Source: Negativicutes bacterium (lineage in GTDB: Bacteria; Bacillota_C; Negativicutes; Sporomusales_B; JARLHX01). Taken from it: a stretch of 23,110 nucleotides of DNA. This document shows, piece after piece, positions 14,762-22,167 of this stretch. Each line of letters starts with the position of its first letter. Within the stretch, counting starts at the first letter, position 1. Below the pieces are notes generated by a model. It searched no databases. It saw only the letters and a list, made by a program, of their open reading frames with translations, and was not told the origin of the DNA. The stretch spans positions 1-23,110 of the forward strand of contig JARLHX010000353.1 of NCBI GenBank assembly GCA_031292035.1, written 5' to 3'. The position numbers and the translations under genes were made by a program.

Positions 14762-14920
14762 ATGAACAACTTAAAACAGCTAAGCATTTGCAGATTGACA
14801 CCAGAGGAAATCGAGAAGGCTCTTTCGGACAGGTTTGGCGAAAAGCTCTTACCGGTAGACCATGCGAAACTGGCAAAGAAACGCCAACAACAGGAACGAT
14901 ATCGTAATGACAAGAACTGA
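14762..14920 (+). CDS. Small basic protein of unknown function (52 aa)
   Basis: Reads MNNLKQLSICRLTPEEIEKA, then LSDRFGEKLLPVDHAKLAK and a Lys/Arg/Gln-rich end KKRQQQERYRNDKN. It has two likely helices, the second strongly basic, so nucleic-acid or membrane-surface binding is possible but not shown. GAAGGGA lies seven bases before the ATG. A clean terminator follows within 30 bp, supporting a real transcription unit. Family not recognised. Confidence 0.55.
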   Translation: MNNLKQLSICRLTPEEIEKALSDRFGEKLLPVDHAKLAKKRQQQERYRNDKN

Positions 14921-14946
14921 GTATTCGGTCGGAAAAGAAAGATAAT

Positions 14947-14970
14947 GAGCCTGCGGGCTCTTTTTCTTTT
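14947..14970 (+). terminator. Terminator after the 52-aa gene
   Basis: GAGCC pairs with GGCTC around a short TGCG loop, followed by TTTTTCTTTT. Confidence 0.85.
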
Positions 14971-15002
14971 GCGTTATAATTTATGCTTCTTCAGGCATAT
15001 AC

Positions 15003-15095
15003 TATAATGACGTGGCGTATTGGCCAAACCACGGCTGCAAGGGATACACGCCACATATGAAAAGCCGAGAGTTATAAACTCCCGGCTTTTTGTTG
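15003..15095 (+). ncRNA. Candidate structured small RNA (about 80 nt)
   Basis: A TATAAT at 15003-15008 is followed directly by a stem GTGGCG (15012-15017) pairing with CGCCAC (15048-15053), extended by TAT/ATA. The loop holds TGGCCA and a GC-rich segment. A second hairpin, AAAGCCG plus GAGTT pairing with AACTC plus CGGCTTTT (15060-15091), ends in T residues and is a classic intrinsic terminator. No coding frame fits between promoter and terminator. The -35 is weak (TTTATG region). The RNA belongs to no family I recognise; it is not tmRNA, 6S, SRP or RNase P. Confidence 0.45.
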
Positions 15096-15201
15096 CTTAT
15101 TGACGTGTTTCCTCTTCATAGTAAATTACATAATATACAGCAAGTTATCAACTGGACGAATATCGATCAGGCGATAAGCAATGTTTGAGGAGGTGCGGAA
15201 C

Positions 15202-15564
15202 GTGAAGACAATGGAAGACCTAAAGACCATGCGGGAAAAGTTCCAGGAACAGATCAAAATAAGGGATACCACCGGTATTCAGATTATTGTCGGTATGGGT
15301 ACTTGCGGTATCGCTGCCGGCGCACGGGATGTAATGGCTGCTATTTTTGACGAGATTGTCAGGCGCAAATTGCAGGACGTGTCGGTACGCCAAACCGGAT
15401 GTATTGGCATGTGTGAGATGGAAGTGCTGGTGGACGTCGTACGGCCCGGTGAACCCCGTATTACCTATGGCAAAGTAACACCGGCGACGGTAGGCAGAAT
15501 TATCAGTGAGCATGTTATAAACGGACGAATTGTCGAAGGTCTGGCAGTTGGAAAAATAGTATAA
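15202..15564 (+). CDS. Orphan HndB-like thioredoxin-fold ferredoxin protein
   Basis: A 120-aa protein closely resembling HndB, the small subunit of NADP-reducing [FeFe] hydrogenases. It shows MEDLKTMREKFQEQI at the N-terminus, IIVGMGTCGIAAGARDVM (C35), QTGCIGMCEMEVLVDV (C67, C71) and ITYGKVTPATVGRIISEHV. Only three cysteines are visible, as in other HndB proteins from memory, so a complete [2Fe-2S] site is uncertain. The GTG at 15202 is chosen because GAGGAGGTG sits seven bases upstream; an ATG at 15181 would swallow that ribosome binding site. No hndA, hndC or hndD neighbours are present, which is unusual. Confidence 0.85.
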   Translation: MKTMEDLKTMREKFQEQIKIRDTTGIQIIVGMGTCGIAAGARDVMAAIFDEIVRRKLQDVSVRQTGCIGMCEMEVLVDVVRPGEPRITYGKVTPATVGRIISEHVINGRIVEGLAVGKIV

Positions 15565-15616
15565 GGTGATATATTCGGCGGCAGGAATATAGCGCGGAAT
15601 AAATAGGATCGAAAAA

Positions 15617-15638
15617 TAGCCGGGGTTGCTCCCGGCTA
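15617..15638 (-). terminator. Terminator of the AEC transporter gene
   Basis: TAGCCGGG pairs with CCCGGCTA around a 6-nt loop. On the minus strand a TTTTT run follows. On the plus strand it may also stop the HndB-like transcript, though the T-tract is weaker there. Confidence 0.8.
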
Positions 15639-15684
15639 ATCGTCTTTATTGCAGCAGGCATTATCGTCACTTATTTGGCCCAAA

Positions 15685-16647
15685 TCAAACAGGAAAAATG
15701 GTTCTGGCTATATAGATAGCCCCGGTGAGTGTTACGGCACTGAAGAGCGTGGACATCATTACCGACTGAGAGGCAAATTCCGGGCAGCTGTCACACTCAA
15801 CCGCGATGAGCGCGGTATTTACGGCAGTTGGAACGGCGTACGCTATGAACAGCGTTTGGGCGATGACCCCGGTGAAGCCAAACAGATAGACACCGATGAT
15901 TGCTAGGATCGGCCCCATGATCAGCCTTGTAAAGACGGAAATATGCACATCTACATTGCCAAAATCAAATTTGGTTTTCGCCAGTTGAACCCCCAAAGTG
16001 ATCAGGACCACAGGCACCAGGGCATTTTTCAGATATTCCAAGACAGGCCATACCATGGTTTCATGGAGATTAAAGCCAATATTTTTAAGGAGCAGCGCAC
16101 TGGGGATGGCATAGATAGCTGGCATGAACAACACTTTTCGAAGTGAGTCCTTAACATTTAATTTAGCTCTTCCGGCGTTAAAGAATCCCAAAGTATTGGA
16201 GGTTGTGTTCTGAAACAGCATAATCATGATTTGCGCGGTTATAGCTTCATGCAAATAAGGCGTTTGCCCATCGATCACATACGGGGTACTGGCGAAGACA
16301 AGTGTTATCAGCGATAATCCGATATTCCCGGAATTATTGAACATAATTGAATTTTTAAATGCGTTGGTAAGCCCGGAATTATGGTGCCGGATTTTCGAGA
16401 TCATTCGCCCGATCATATCATTGCAGGCAAGAAGCAACATGCAGCAAAAAAGTACCTTTAGCATGTCAAGGCCAATATTGGTAGTATACAAACTATAAAA
16501 TACAAAAGCCGGCATAAGCAGATAGATATTCAACTTACTAAGACTGAGTATATCGATATTGAACTTTTTGCCTAAAATAAAGCCGAGGATAATCAGCAAA
16601 AATATAGGACCAATATTATAACCTAAAATATGAAAGAAAATAGCCAA
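15685..16647 (-). CDS. AEC family (auxin efflux carrier-like) transporter
   Basis: A 320-aa inner-membrane protein with about ten hydrophobic segments in two halves. Family landmarks include FILGKKFNIDILSLSKLNIYLLMPAFVFYSL near the N-terminus, NSIMFNNSGNIGLSL (the unwound-helix N-N-x-G region of the first half), and LVPVVLITLGVQLAKTKFDF with AYAVPTAVNTALIA in the second half. Bacterial members move organic acids such as malate, malonate or lactate; substrate not determinable here. TTG start with AGGAG six bases upstream. It is a single-gene unit. Confidence 0.88.
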   Translation of the reverse strand: MAIFFHILGYNIGPIFLLIILGFILGKKFNIDILSLSKLNIYLLMPAFVFYSLYTTNIGLDMLKVLFCCMLLLACNDMIGRMISKIRHHNSGLTNAFKNSIMFNNSGNIGLSLITLVFASTPYVIDGQTPYLHEAITAQIMIMLFQNTTSNTLGFFNAGRAKLNVKDSLRKVLFMPAIYAIPSALLLKNIGFNLHETMVWPVLEYLKNALVPVVLITLGVQLAKTKFDFGNVDVHISVFTRLIMGPILAIIGVYLFGFTGVIAQTLFIAYAVPTAVNTALIAVECDSCPEFASQSVMMSTLFSAVTLTGAIYIARTIFPV

Positions 16648-16991
16648 GTCGATCTCCTATCCTGCATCCAGATACGTCTTTGTGTATTTTGCCACCATTC
16701 TTACGCGATGTCAAGCTGGTTTGTTTACACACTTAAGCAAAACTCGCCTGACAACAGATGCATAGTATACAGATAAGACCATATTATTTTTTATTGTATC
16801 GACCAGGCATATTTCTCATTGTGATGTTTGCGCATGCAGCATACGAATACCGGCTTGATAGTTTCGCGTCGTCACCCCTTTTATCGGCTTCGCGACCGTT
16901 ACCGTGACACTCCGGCAGGTGTCCGTCAAATCGCGGGAAGTTCAATTGCATATCCTCCAAAATCTGGCATATACTGAAAATTGGAATTTAC
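16648..16991. other. Intergenic region between divergent transporter genes
   Basis: No credible gene. Contains a perfect minus-strand -35 TTGACA (16714..16709) with only a poor -10, some AT-rich promoter-like sequence near 16760-16800, a GACAC/GTGTC hairpin near 16905-16922, and the plus-strand promoter at 16946-16975. No recognisable Zur or Fur box was found. Confidence 0.35.
16946..16975 (+). promoter_or_regulatory. Sigma-A promoter of the permease/TIGR03943 operon
   Basis: TTGCAT, 18 bases, TATACT. Transcription would begin near 16982, only about ten bases before the first possible start (TTG 16992), implying a very short leader or a start further downstream. Confidence 0.5.
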
Positions 16992-17972
16992 TTGCATTGG
17001 ACGCATTCACTGGGGGAGATTGGTCTGGAGAGAATATCGGCAGCCTTACCCGGCCTAAACTGGGACAATGTCATCAATTTTAAGGTCATTCTGCTCAGCA
17101 TCGTATTGGAAGCACTGCCCTTCGTGCTGCTCAGTGTAATTGTTTCTGCATTTCTTCATAACTTTGTTTCGGACGATTTCATCCGCCGCATCATTCCCAA
17201 AAGTAAACTGCTCAGCATTGTGCCTGCCGCGTTTCTCGGCATTTTGTTTCCGGTATGCGACTGTGGAATGGTGCCGATTGTGCGTCGCCTGGTTATGAAG
17301 GGGGTTCCTTTGCACGCGGCGGTATCTTTCATGCTGGCCGCTCCCATTATCAACCCGGTAGTGACAGCGGCGACCGCGTTCGCCTTCAAAGCCAATATGA
17401 ACATGGTTGTCTTCCGTTTGGGCACCGCGCTATTTACAGCCTGTTTTTCCGGCTGGCTGATCAGCATCTTGTTTAAGAGCGACGAACTGAAAAGCGCTGC
17501 TCATACGCACCACCACGGATGCGGCTGTGCAGAGCACGATGACGATTTCCCCTCCGCCCGCCCTTCCTTTGCCGATAAGCTGCTGCGCACTGTCTACGAC
17601 GCCAGCAACGAATTTTTCGAAATGGGCAAGTACCTGATCCTGGGCGCCATCATGGGGGCGCTTGCCCAGATTGTCATTCCCCGGGTGTTACTATTGGCTG
17701 TCGGCCAGAACCCGGTCCTATCGATCGGGGTGATGATGCTTTTTGCGTTTGTCATCTCGGTTTGCTCCGCCGCCGACGCCTTCATTGCCGCTTCTTTTGT
17801 TACCAGCTTTTCCCCGGGTTCCCTCATCGCTTTCATGGTGTTCGGCCCGATGATCGACCTGAAGAATATTCTGATGCTGCTGCATTCCTTCCGAGCTCGT
17901 TTCGTGCTTTCTCTGGTCGCCGCCGTCGTGTTCTCCTGCACGGTTTCCGCCTACCTGATCAACCATCTATAA
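16992..17972 (+). CDS. Permease, DUF318/YraQ-ArsP type (YcgR-like)
   Basis: A 326-aa membrane protein with about eight hydrophobic segments in two inverted halves. The conserved FPVCDCGMVPIVRRL (first half, C89-D90-C91) and VISVCSAADAFIAASF (second half) identify the family, members of which export or handle metal, metalloid or organo-arsenic species. A cytosolic or external loop between halves is His/Cys-rich (HTHHHGCGCAEHDDD, 171-185), suggesting divalent metal binding. The start is uncertain: the TTG at 16992 has a weak ribosome binding site and lies about ten bases after the predicted +1. It is followed 18 bp later by the TIGR03943 gene, the typical partner. Confidence 0.85.
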   Translation: MHWTHSLGEIGLERISAALPGLNWDNVINFKVILLSIVLEALPFVLLSVIVSAFLHNFVSDDFIRRIIPKSKLLSIVPAAFLGILFPVCDCGMVPIVRRLVMKGVPLHAAVSFMLAAPIINPVVTAATAFAFKANMNMVVFRLGTALFTACFSGWLISILFKSDELKSAAHTHHHGCGCAEHDDDFPSARPSFADKLLRTVYDASNEFFEMGKYLILGAIMGALAQIVIPRVLLLAVGQNPVLSIGVMMLFAFVISVCSAADAFIAASFVTSFSPGSLIAFMVFGPMIDLKNILMLLHSFRARFVLSLVAAVVFSCTVSAYLINHL

Positions 17973-17990
17973 ACCGGAGGTACAGTGTCT

Positions 17991-18773
17991 ATGAAGAACA
18001 GGTATATATTTGATGTCCACGCCCTTATGAAGGCCACTGTCCTCTTTGGGTTCATCGCCCTTTTGCTGTGGCTTGTCAATACCTATCAACTAACCTTGTA
18101 CATTAACCCCCGCTTCAAAGGGTTGATTGAAATCGCCGGCTGGCTGCTCTTTCCCCTGGCAATCATCCAGACTCTCAGCATCGTCCGGGTCGCCTACGCT
18201 TTTGAACAGCCTCCTCACGGTCATTCCCACAATAGCCGTTGGGCGTATATCCCCTTTATTCTCGTTCTCATGCTGGCCTTTGCTCTGCCTGGCAATACCT
18301 TGAATGCCAATCTCGTCAACAGCAAAGGTCTCAATAGCCAATTGTCCACCCCGGCCTCCGGCGGCTACGAGATGACGCGGCCCCTGGCTTCCAAGCTTCG
18401 TCAAATGTCCCGGATCGAGGTCACCGATCGCGACTATGCCGAGATCATAGGCGAACTGCAGTTTTTTTCCCAAGACTACATCGGCAAGGAAATCCAAATG
18501 ACCGGATTTGTCTTCAAACCGCCGGAAGCCGCCAATAACCAATTTACCCTGGTCCGGTATGTGGTCATGTGTTGTACTGCGGATGCTTTACCTTACGGTA
18601 TGTTGTGTGAACTTAAGGACGCAGCCAAATACAAAGAAGGCACCTGGCTGACAATCAAAGGCGTTGTGCAAAAAACAAAGTACGAGGATAAAACGGTCCC
18701 AACCCTAAGGATAACGTCATTGCAACAAGTCCCCGAACCTAAGGAACCGTATGTTTTCCCACCAAGCCAATAA
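17991..18773 (+). CDS. TIGR03943 family membrane protein (YcgQ-like permease partner)
   Basis: A 260-aa protein. Three hydrophobic segments lie near the N-terminus (about 11-32, 45-65 and 83-100), with a His-containing loop (PPHGHSHNSRW) between the second and third. A soluble domain from about 115 contains QFFSQDYIGKEIQMTGFVFKP and the Cys pair in VVMCCTADALPYGML. These are hallmarks of the family, always found next to a DUF318 permease. ATG 17991 with GGAGG ten bases upstream is chosen; a GTG two codons earlier is too close to that site. The pair is linked to metal handling by inference from His/Cys-rich loops and from family context. Confidence 0.88.
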   Translation: MKNRYIFDVHALMKATVLFGFIALLLWLVNTYQLTLYINPRFKGLIEIAGWLLFPLAIIQTLSIVRVAYAFEQPPHGHSHNSRWAYIPFILVLMLAFALPGNTLNANLVNSKGLNSQLSTPASGGYEMTRPLASKLRQMSRIEVTDRDYAEIIGELQFFSQDYIGKEIQMTGFVFKPPEAANNQFTLVRYVVMCCTADALPYGMLCELKDAAKYKEGTWLTIKGVVQKTKYEDKTVPTLRITSLQQVPEPKEPYVFPPSQ

Positions 18774-19121
18774 TTTTACGACACTATACCAACAAGATAC
18801 AGGGATATGGTCCTTGTTTATCATCAGTTAATCCTTATATCTGCGGGAGCAGGGGAAATCGAATCCCTGTCCCCTAAGGATAAGCGTGACTTGTTCAAAA
18901 CCTGTCCCGTGTTTTCTCGCGGTCTTGGGAAACATGTGCATTTCTACAAACGCCAATGAAGCCTTGCACCGCAAAGCTTCATTGGCTATATTTCTTTTAA
19001 GTTTACCATACACCTGATGTACGTCGATGGACGCCACTACGTAAATGCTTGCCTGCTTCCTGAATAATGGCTCAGCCCCTGGCGACAATATATACGATGA
19101 CACTTGAGCGGAGAGGCTTTG
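18774..19121. repeat. Gene-free stretch with REP-like palindromes
   Basis: First element: ATCCTTA (18831-18837) and AGGGG (18851-18855) pair with CCCCT and TAAGGAT (18871-18881). Second: a perfect 11-bp hairpin GCCAATGAAGC / GCTTCATTGGC (18952-18962, 18976-18986) followed by an AT/T-rich tail that could also terminate the upstream operon. Between them, CCTGTCCC occurs twice, in a context (AAAACCTGTCCCGTGTTTTCTC, 18897 on) like the REP sequences mobilised by IS200-like RAYT transposases, from memory. A minus-strand open frame here lacks a ribosome binding site and overlaps the next gene. Confidence 0.4.
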
Positions 19122-19680
19122 ATGATCTATTCTTGAACATGCGTCCAGGCAAGAAATTCTACAGTTAGTCAGTGAGTTAAGGCATGCCCAATTTGAACTT
19201 TGGCTTGCTGAAGAATTCCGCACATCCCATTGGTGGTTGCTTGTCGCTGTCTTTATTGCACCTTGGATCGCAGCCTCTCGTTTCGTCGACCGAAAAAGGC
19301 TTTGCGAGCTGGTATTGTTTGGAGCGCTGATTGCGATCGAAACGATTACAATGGATGAAATAGGCTATAGCCTGTTCCTCTGGACTTATCCGGTTCAGTT
19401 AGTACCGTTTTTCCCCCGCCTGACTTCAATGGATTATTCAGCGCTGCCTATCATCTATGTTCTCATTTATCAATATTGCAACTCCTGGTGGAGTTTTTTT
19501 CGAATCCTGGTTATATTTTCGGCTATAGCGGCCTTTCTCTTGGAACCGGCCTTGGTACATTTGAATCTTTATTTTCTTATTAAATGGTATTACTGGTATT
19601 CTTTTCCTATCTATATTGTTATGGGGTTGGCAACAAAATGGATCGTCTGCAAAATCCTCGCCATGCAGCACGCAGCCTAA
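19122..19680 (+). CDS. CBO0543 family membrane protein with apparent early frameshift
   Basis: An integral membrane protein with about five hydrophobic segments. The landmark stretches HWWLLVAVFIAPWIAASRFVD, DEIGYSLFLWTYP, YSALPIIYVLIYQY and the closing YSFPIYIVMG identify the family, whose function is unknown and which is common in spore formers. The family N-terminus (LRHAQFELWLAEEF) is encoded in frame from 19126, but that frame has no start codon before a TTG at 19237. An ATG at 19122 with GGAGAG seven bases upstream is one frame off and hits TGA after four codons. Removing one T in 19130-19134 joins them into a normal-length protein. Either a recent mutation, a sequencing error, or an unusual start. 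The downstream coding part (19237-19680) is intact. Confidence 0.75.
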
Positions 19681-19747
19681 CCAACACGGTGTTGTCCAGG
19701 CCGCAAGACCGGTCGGGTTAAATCTTCGGAGATCGCGAAATTCAGGT

Positions 19748-20860
19748 TCATGGCTGAATTGACGTAAGTATCATCACAGCATAAGCAGCCTCATGTCCAT
19801 TGACCAACAAAACAATCCGATGTTCCCCCGGGTAATGACGGCGGGTCGTCAGCTCCGCCCAGCTATGGGTTCGTCTCCCGCTGATTTTTGTGCCGCCGGG
19901 TACTGTCTTATCGGTCAACAGAAACTTTTTTTGCGTTGTACGTCCCCCGGCTTTTACGAAGTGTATCCCGTATTCAACACGGACATGAACCGGCTCGCCT
20001 TCCCGGATCCAAAGCTCATAGCACAATTCGCAGTTCCCGCCGATCGGCACCGCGGACGGCTCGACCGCCAGCGAGGCATCCGCGGCCAGGGGCGTCGCAT
20101 CCGTTCCTTCATCATAGCCAAACAAGGCCATGGCTTCAGGCTCGGCTTTGCGGAGCAAGGTCCGGCAGCCTTGGCGTACAATCCAGTCGGTGTAGGGATT
20201 GACGCCTTTCCAGCGGCGGGCTGTTTCCAACACAATGGCAGGATGATCTTTGGCAATATCGTTTAGATTGTTGGCAACACTTTTGCGTACATAAAGCGAC
20301 GGATCTGCCTTTAACAGTTCCAGCACCCGGAGCACAGGCGCGGGATCGCGTTTGAATACAGGAAGCGACTGTCCCCACGGCAAACGGGGGCGGCAGCCTT
20401 CGCTGGCCAATCGCCGGACATGTTCATTGGGATGCCTGGCCCATTCTTCCATCTGCTCTATCATCCGCAACGGGTCCTGCAGCAAAAAAGGCCGCACGGC
20501 GAATTCCGAGGATGATCTGATCGTAAATCGTTCCAGCGCGGTCATGGAAAGTGCCCAGTGTTCTTCCGCCCGACCACAGGTTGCCACAAAATCCGGGAAA
20601 AACAGATAGGGGAAGCCGACACAGTCCTCATCAATGGCGAACAATACGGCCAGCGCGTCCTCATACCTTTTCGGCAGATACTTTCCCAGCACCTCGGTTA
20701 TCCGCCGCATCCGGGCCATGAGAGCCAGGTCATCCCACAAGTGGTCCAATACCGCCGCCATAAAATCTTCTTTGTCAAAGGCGGGATATGCAGCCTGTAC
20801 TTTTTCACTGAAGCGGTGCAGAAACTCACTGTTGTAGATGTTCTTCAATAGTTCAGGCAT
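19748..20860 (-). CDS. AlkC-like DNA alkylation repair glycosylase (HEAT-like repeats plus Ig-like C-terminus)
   Basis: A 370-aa protein. Residues about 1-250 are alpha-helical HEAT-like repeats of the AlkC/AlkD DNA glycosylase superfamily, with the conserved SSSEFAVRPFLLQDP and HPNEHVRRLASEGCRPRLPW segments and DPSLYVRKSVANNLND. Residues about 275-370 are beta-rich (CELCYELWIREGEPVHVRVEYG to the end), matching the Ig-like domain found in some AlkC enzymes. These excise 3-methyladenine and 3-methylcytosine from DNA (family knowledge). ATG 20860 with GGGGGAG six bases upstream is preferred; a GTG at 20884 overlaps the upstream stop. It is the last gene of a four-gene minus-strand cluster. Confidence 0.88.
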   Translation of the reverse strand: MPELLKNIYNSEFLHRFSEKVQAAYPAFDKEDFMAAVLDHLWDDLALMARMRRITEVLGKYLPKRYEDALAVLFAIDEDCVGFPYLFFPDFVATCGRAEEHWALSMTALERFTIRSSSEFAVRPFLLQDPLRMIEQMEEWARHPNEHVRRLASEGCRPRLPWGQSLPVFKRDPAPVLRVLELLKADPSLYVRKSVANNLNDIAKDHPAIVLETARRWKGVNPYTDWIVRQGCRTLLRKAEPEAMALFGYDEGTDATPLAADASLAVEPSAVPIGGNCELCYELWIREGEPVHVRVEYGIHFVKAGGRTTQKKFLLTDKTVPGGTKISGRRTHSWAELTTRRHYPGEHRIVLLVNGHEAAYAVMILTSIQP

Positions 20861-20880
20861 GTGCTTCTCCCCCAAAACGC

Positions 20881-21219
20881 TCACTCGCCTGTCGGACGAA
20901 TGCTTAACCGGCTGATCTTATCTTCGCTGACCGTAAAATGAAAGTCGAGCAGAACCGGACTACCTTCGAAATTACCGGAGACCTGGGCGGTCAGAACCGT
21001 TTCGCCGCCACGCTCATCAAGGCCCTGGGCAGTGACGGTATCCTGATACTTTGCATTACTGGCCTCGATCCAGTTCTTAATGGCGACGGTACCGCGCAGC
21101 TCCTTACCTTCGTCCTGGACGACGGCATGATCCGCAAAACAAGCGGCAAATGCAGTACTGTCGCAACTGTTTTTTGCCTGAAGGAACGCGTCAATCACCG
21201 GCGGTAGTTTGATGGACAT
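20881..21219 (-). CDS. SnoaL/NTF2-like protein
   Basis: A 112-aa cytosolic protein of the NTF2-like cone fold. It starts MSIKLPPVIDAFLQAKNSCD, then FAACFADHAVVQDEGKELRG, AIKNWIEASNAKY and a closing beta sheet with VLLDFHFTVSEDKISRLSIRP. Members bind small hydrophobic ligands or catalyse simple isomerisations; this one's role is unknown. The ATG at 21219 has GGAGGG eight bases upstream and lies 29 bp inside the end of the preceding nitroreductase gene, so translation is coupled. AlkC starts about 20 bp after its stop. Confidence 0.85.
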   Translation of the reverse strand: MSIKLPPVIDAFLQAKNSCDSTAFAACFADHAVVQDEGKELRGTVAIKNWIEASNAKYQDTVTAQGLDERGGETVLTAQVSGNFEGSPVLLDFHFTVSEDKISRLSIRPTGE

Positions 21220-22096
21220 AGTATGATCCCTCCGCGCTTTTATATTGTTCACAATGCTTCCGGGTTGTGCTCCAGGTGACCTGCAGGGGATTTCTGTCCA
21301 CCAGGCGATGATAGGCATATTGCGGGTAACCAACCATCATTCCGCTGGTGACTTGCATGTTTTTCGGCAGATTCAGCAGACTAAGGAGCGGTCCGTACCC
21401 GGTAGCGGCACAGTACTCGAACAGCCCGGCCCAGCACGTCCCCAGGCCGATTGATGTTGCATACAGCTGCAAGTAGGAAAACGACAGATAGGTATTATCC
21501 CGGCCGACAGCAAAAGAGCTTTGATCGGCACACGCCACAATGAGACACGGAGCGGAGCGCAGGACAACCTCCTGGCCTTCCTTGCGGTATTGTTCGACCA
21601 TCATGGCCAGATGGGGCGCATACTTCGCCTCAGCCATCGCCGGGGAGCTGTTCAATTCCCTTTCCGTCCAGTCGATGACAGCCGCCGCGATCTGGCGCAA
21701 TGTATCCGGCTGATCGACCACGTGATAGGCGACCCCTTGCGAATTGCAGGCAGTAGGAGCCATCCTCGCAATATCCAGCAGTTGCCGTATCTTATCCCGG
21801 GGCACAGCCTTTTGTCGATAGCTGCGAATCGACCGGCGCGAACGCAAGAATTGGGCGACCGCAGCCCCATCGGGAGCAGTGTTTTGCCCAAGGGGAGCCT
21901 GATGAACTAACGGTGCATTCGTATTATCCAGTGCGCCCTCGGGACAAACGGCCACACATTGGCCACAGCTTACACAAAGATTCCGGATTGCCTGGGGTCC
22001 ATTGTCACCCATGCCAATTACACCTGGGCAAATGGCGGCACAAATGCCGCACCGGCTACATTTTCCCTGATCCACTTGAATAAAATCCATCGTCAT
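21191..22096 (-). CDS. Ferredoxin-nitroreductase fusion protein
   Basis: A 301-aa oxidoreductase. Residues 1-60 hold two [4Fe-4S] sites: C13, C16, C19, C23 and C41, C44, C47, C51, in bacterial ferredoxin spacing. Residues about 80-275 are the FMN-binding nitroreductase domain: FLRSRRSIRSYRQKAVPRDKI, ARMAPTACNSQGVAYHVV and IGLGTCWAGLFEY, ending VGYPQYAYHRLVDR. Electrons probably pass from the clusters to FMN to an unknown acceptor. Two ATGs two codons apart (22096, 22090) both have acceptable ribosome binding sites. It is the second gene of the cluster, behind the WYL regulator (71-bp gap). Confidence 0.92.
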   Translation of the reverse strand: MTMDFIQVDQGKCSRCGICAAICPGVIGMGDNGPQAIRNLCVSCGQCVAVCPEGALDNTNAPLVHQAPLGQNTAPDGAAVAQFLRSRRSIRSYRQKAVPRDKIRQLLDIARMAPTACNSQGVAYHVVDQPDTLRQIAAAVIDWTERELNSSPAMAEAKYAPHLAMMVEQYRKEGQEVVLRSAPCLIVACADQSSFAVGRDNTYLSFSYLQLYATSIGLGTCWAGLFEYCAATGYGPLLSLLNLPKNMQVTSGMMVGYPQYAYHRLVDRNPLQVTWSTTRKHCEQYKSAEGSYYVHQTTAGD

Positions 22097-22142
22097 AATC
22101 CCTTGTCACCTCATGTTTTTTCTTTAATTATACACAAGGCAA

Positions 22143-22162
22143 TACGACAACTGTATGTCATA
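22143..22162. promoter_or_regulatory. Imperfect inverted repeat, possible operator of the damage/reductase cluster
   Basis: TACGACA-N6-TGTCATA is an inverted repeat with one mismatch, lying in the gap before the ferredoxin-nitroreductase gene and just upstream of a minus-strand TATAAT (22126-22131 region). It could be the binding site of the adjacent WYL regulator (inference). Confidence 0.3.
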
Positions 22163-22167
22163 TTAGA

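Noticed and set aside
15531..15537. TGTCGAA near the end of the HndB-like gene
   Set aside because: Within coding sequence, and the downstream neighbour is convergent.
16850..16945. Possible Zur/Fur box or riboswitch before the permease pair
   Set aside because: Only weak hairpins are present; no match to a metal-regulator palindrome or known riboswitch core.
18840..18885. tRNA T-arm look-alike (AAATCGAATCC)
   Set aside because: The loop and 5-bp stem do not form correctly and no acceptor, D or anticodon arm is present.
18828..19223. 131-codon minus-strand open frame
   Set aside because: Its first third is antisense to the CBO0543-family gene, the rest is made of palindromic REP-like sequence, and no ribosome binding site precedes any start.
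20268..20285. Sigma-54-like TTGGCAACACTTTTGC on the plus strand
   Set aside because: It lies inside the AlkC-like coding region, antisense, with no plus-strand gene downstream; probably chance.
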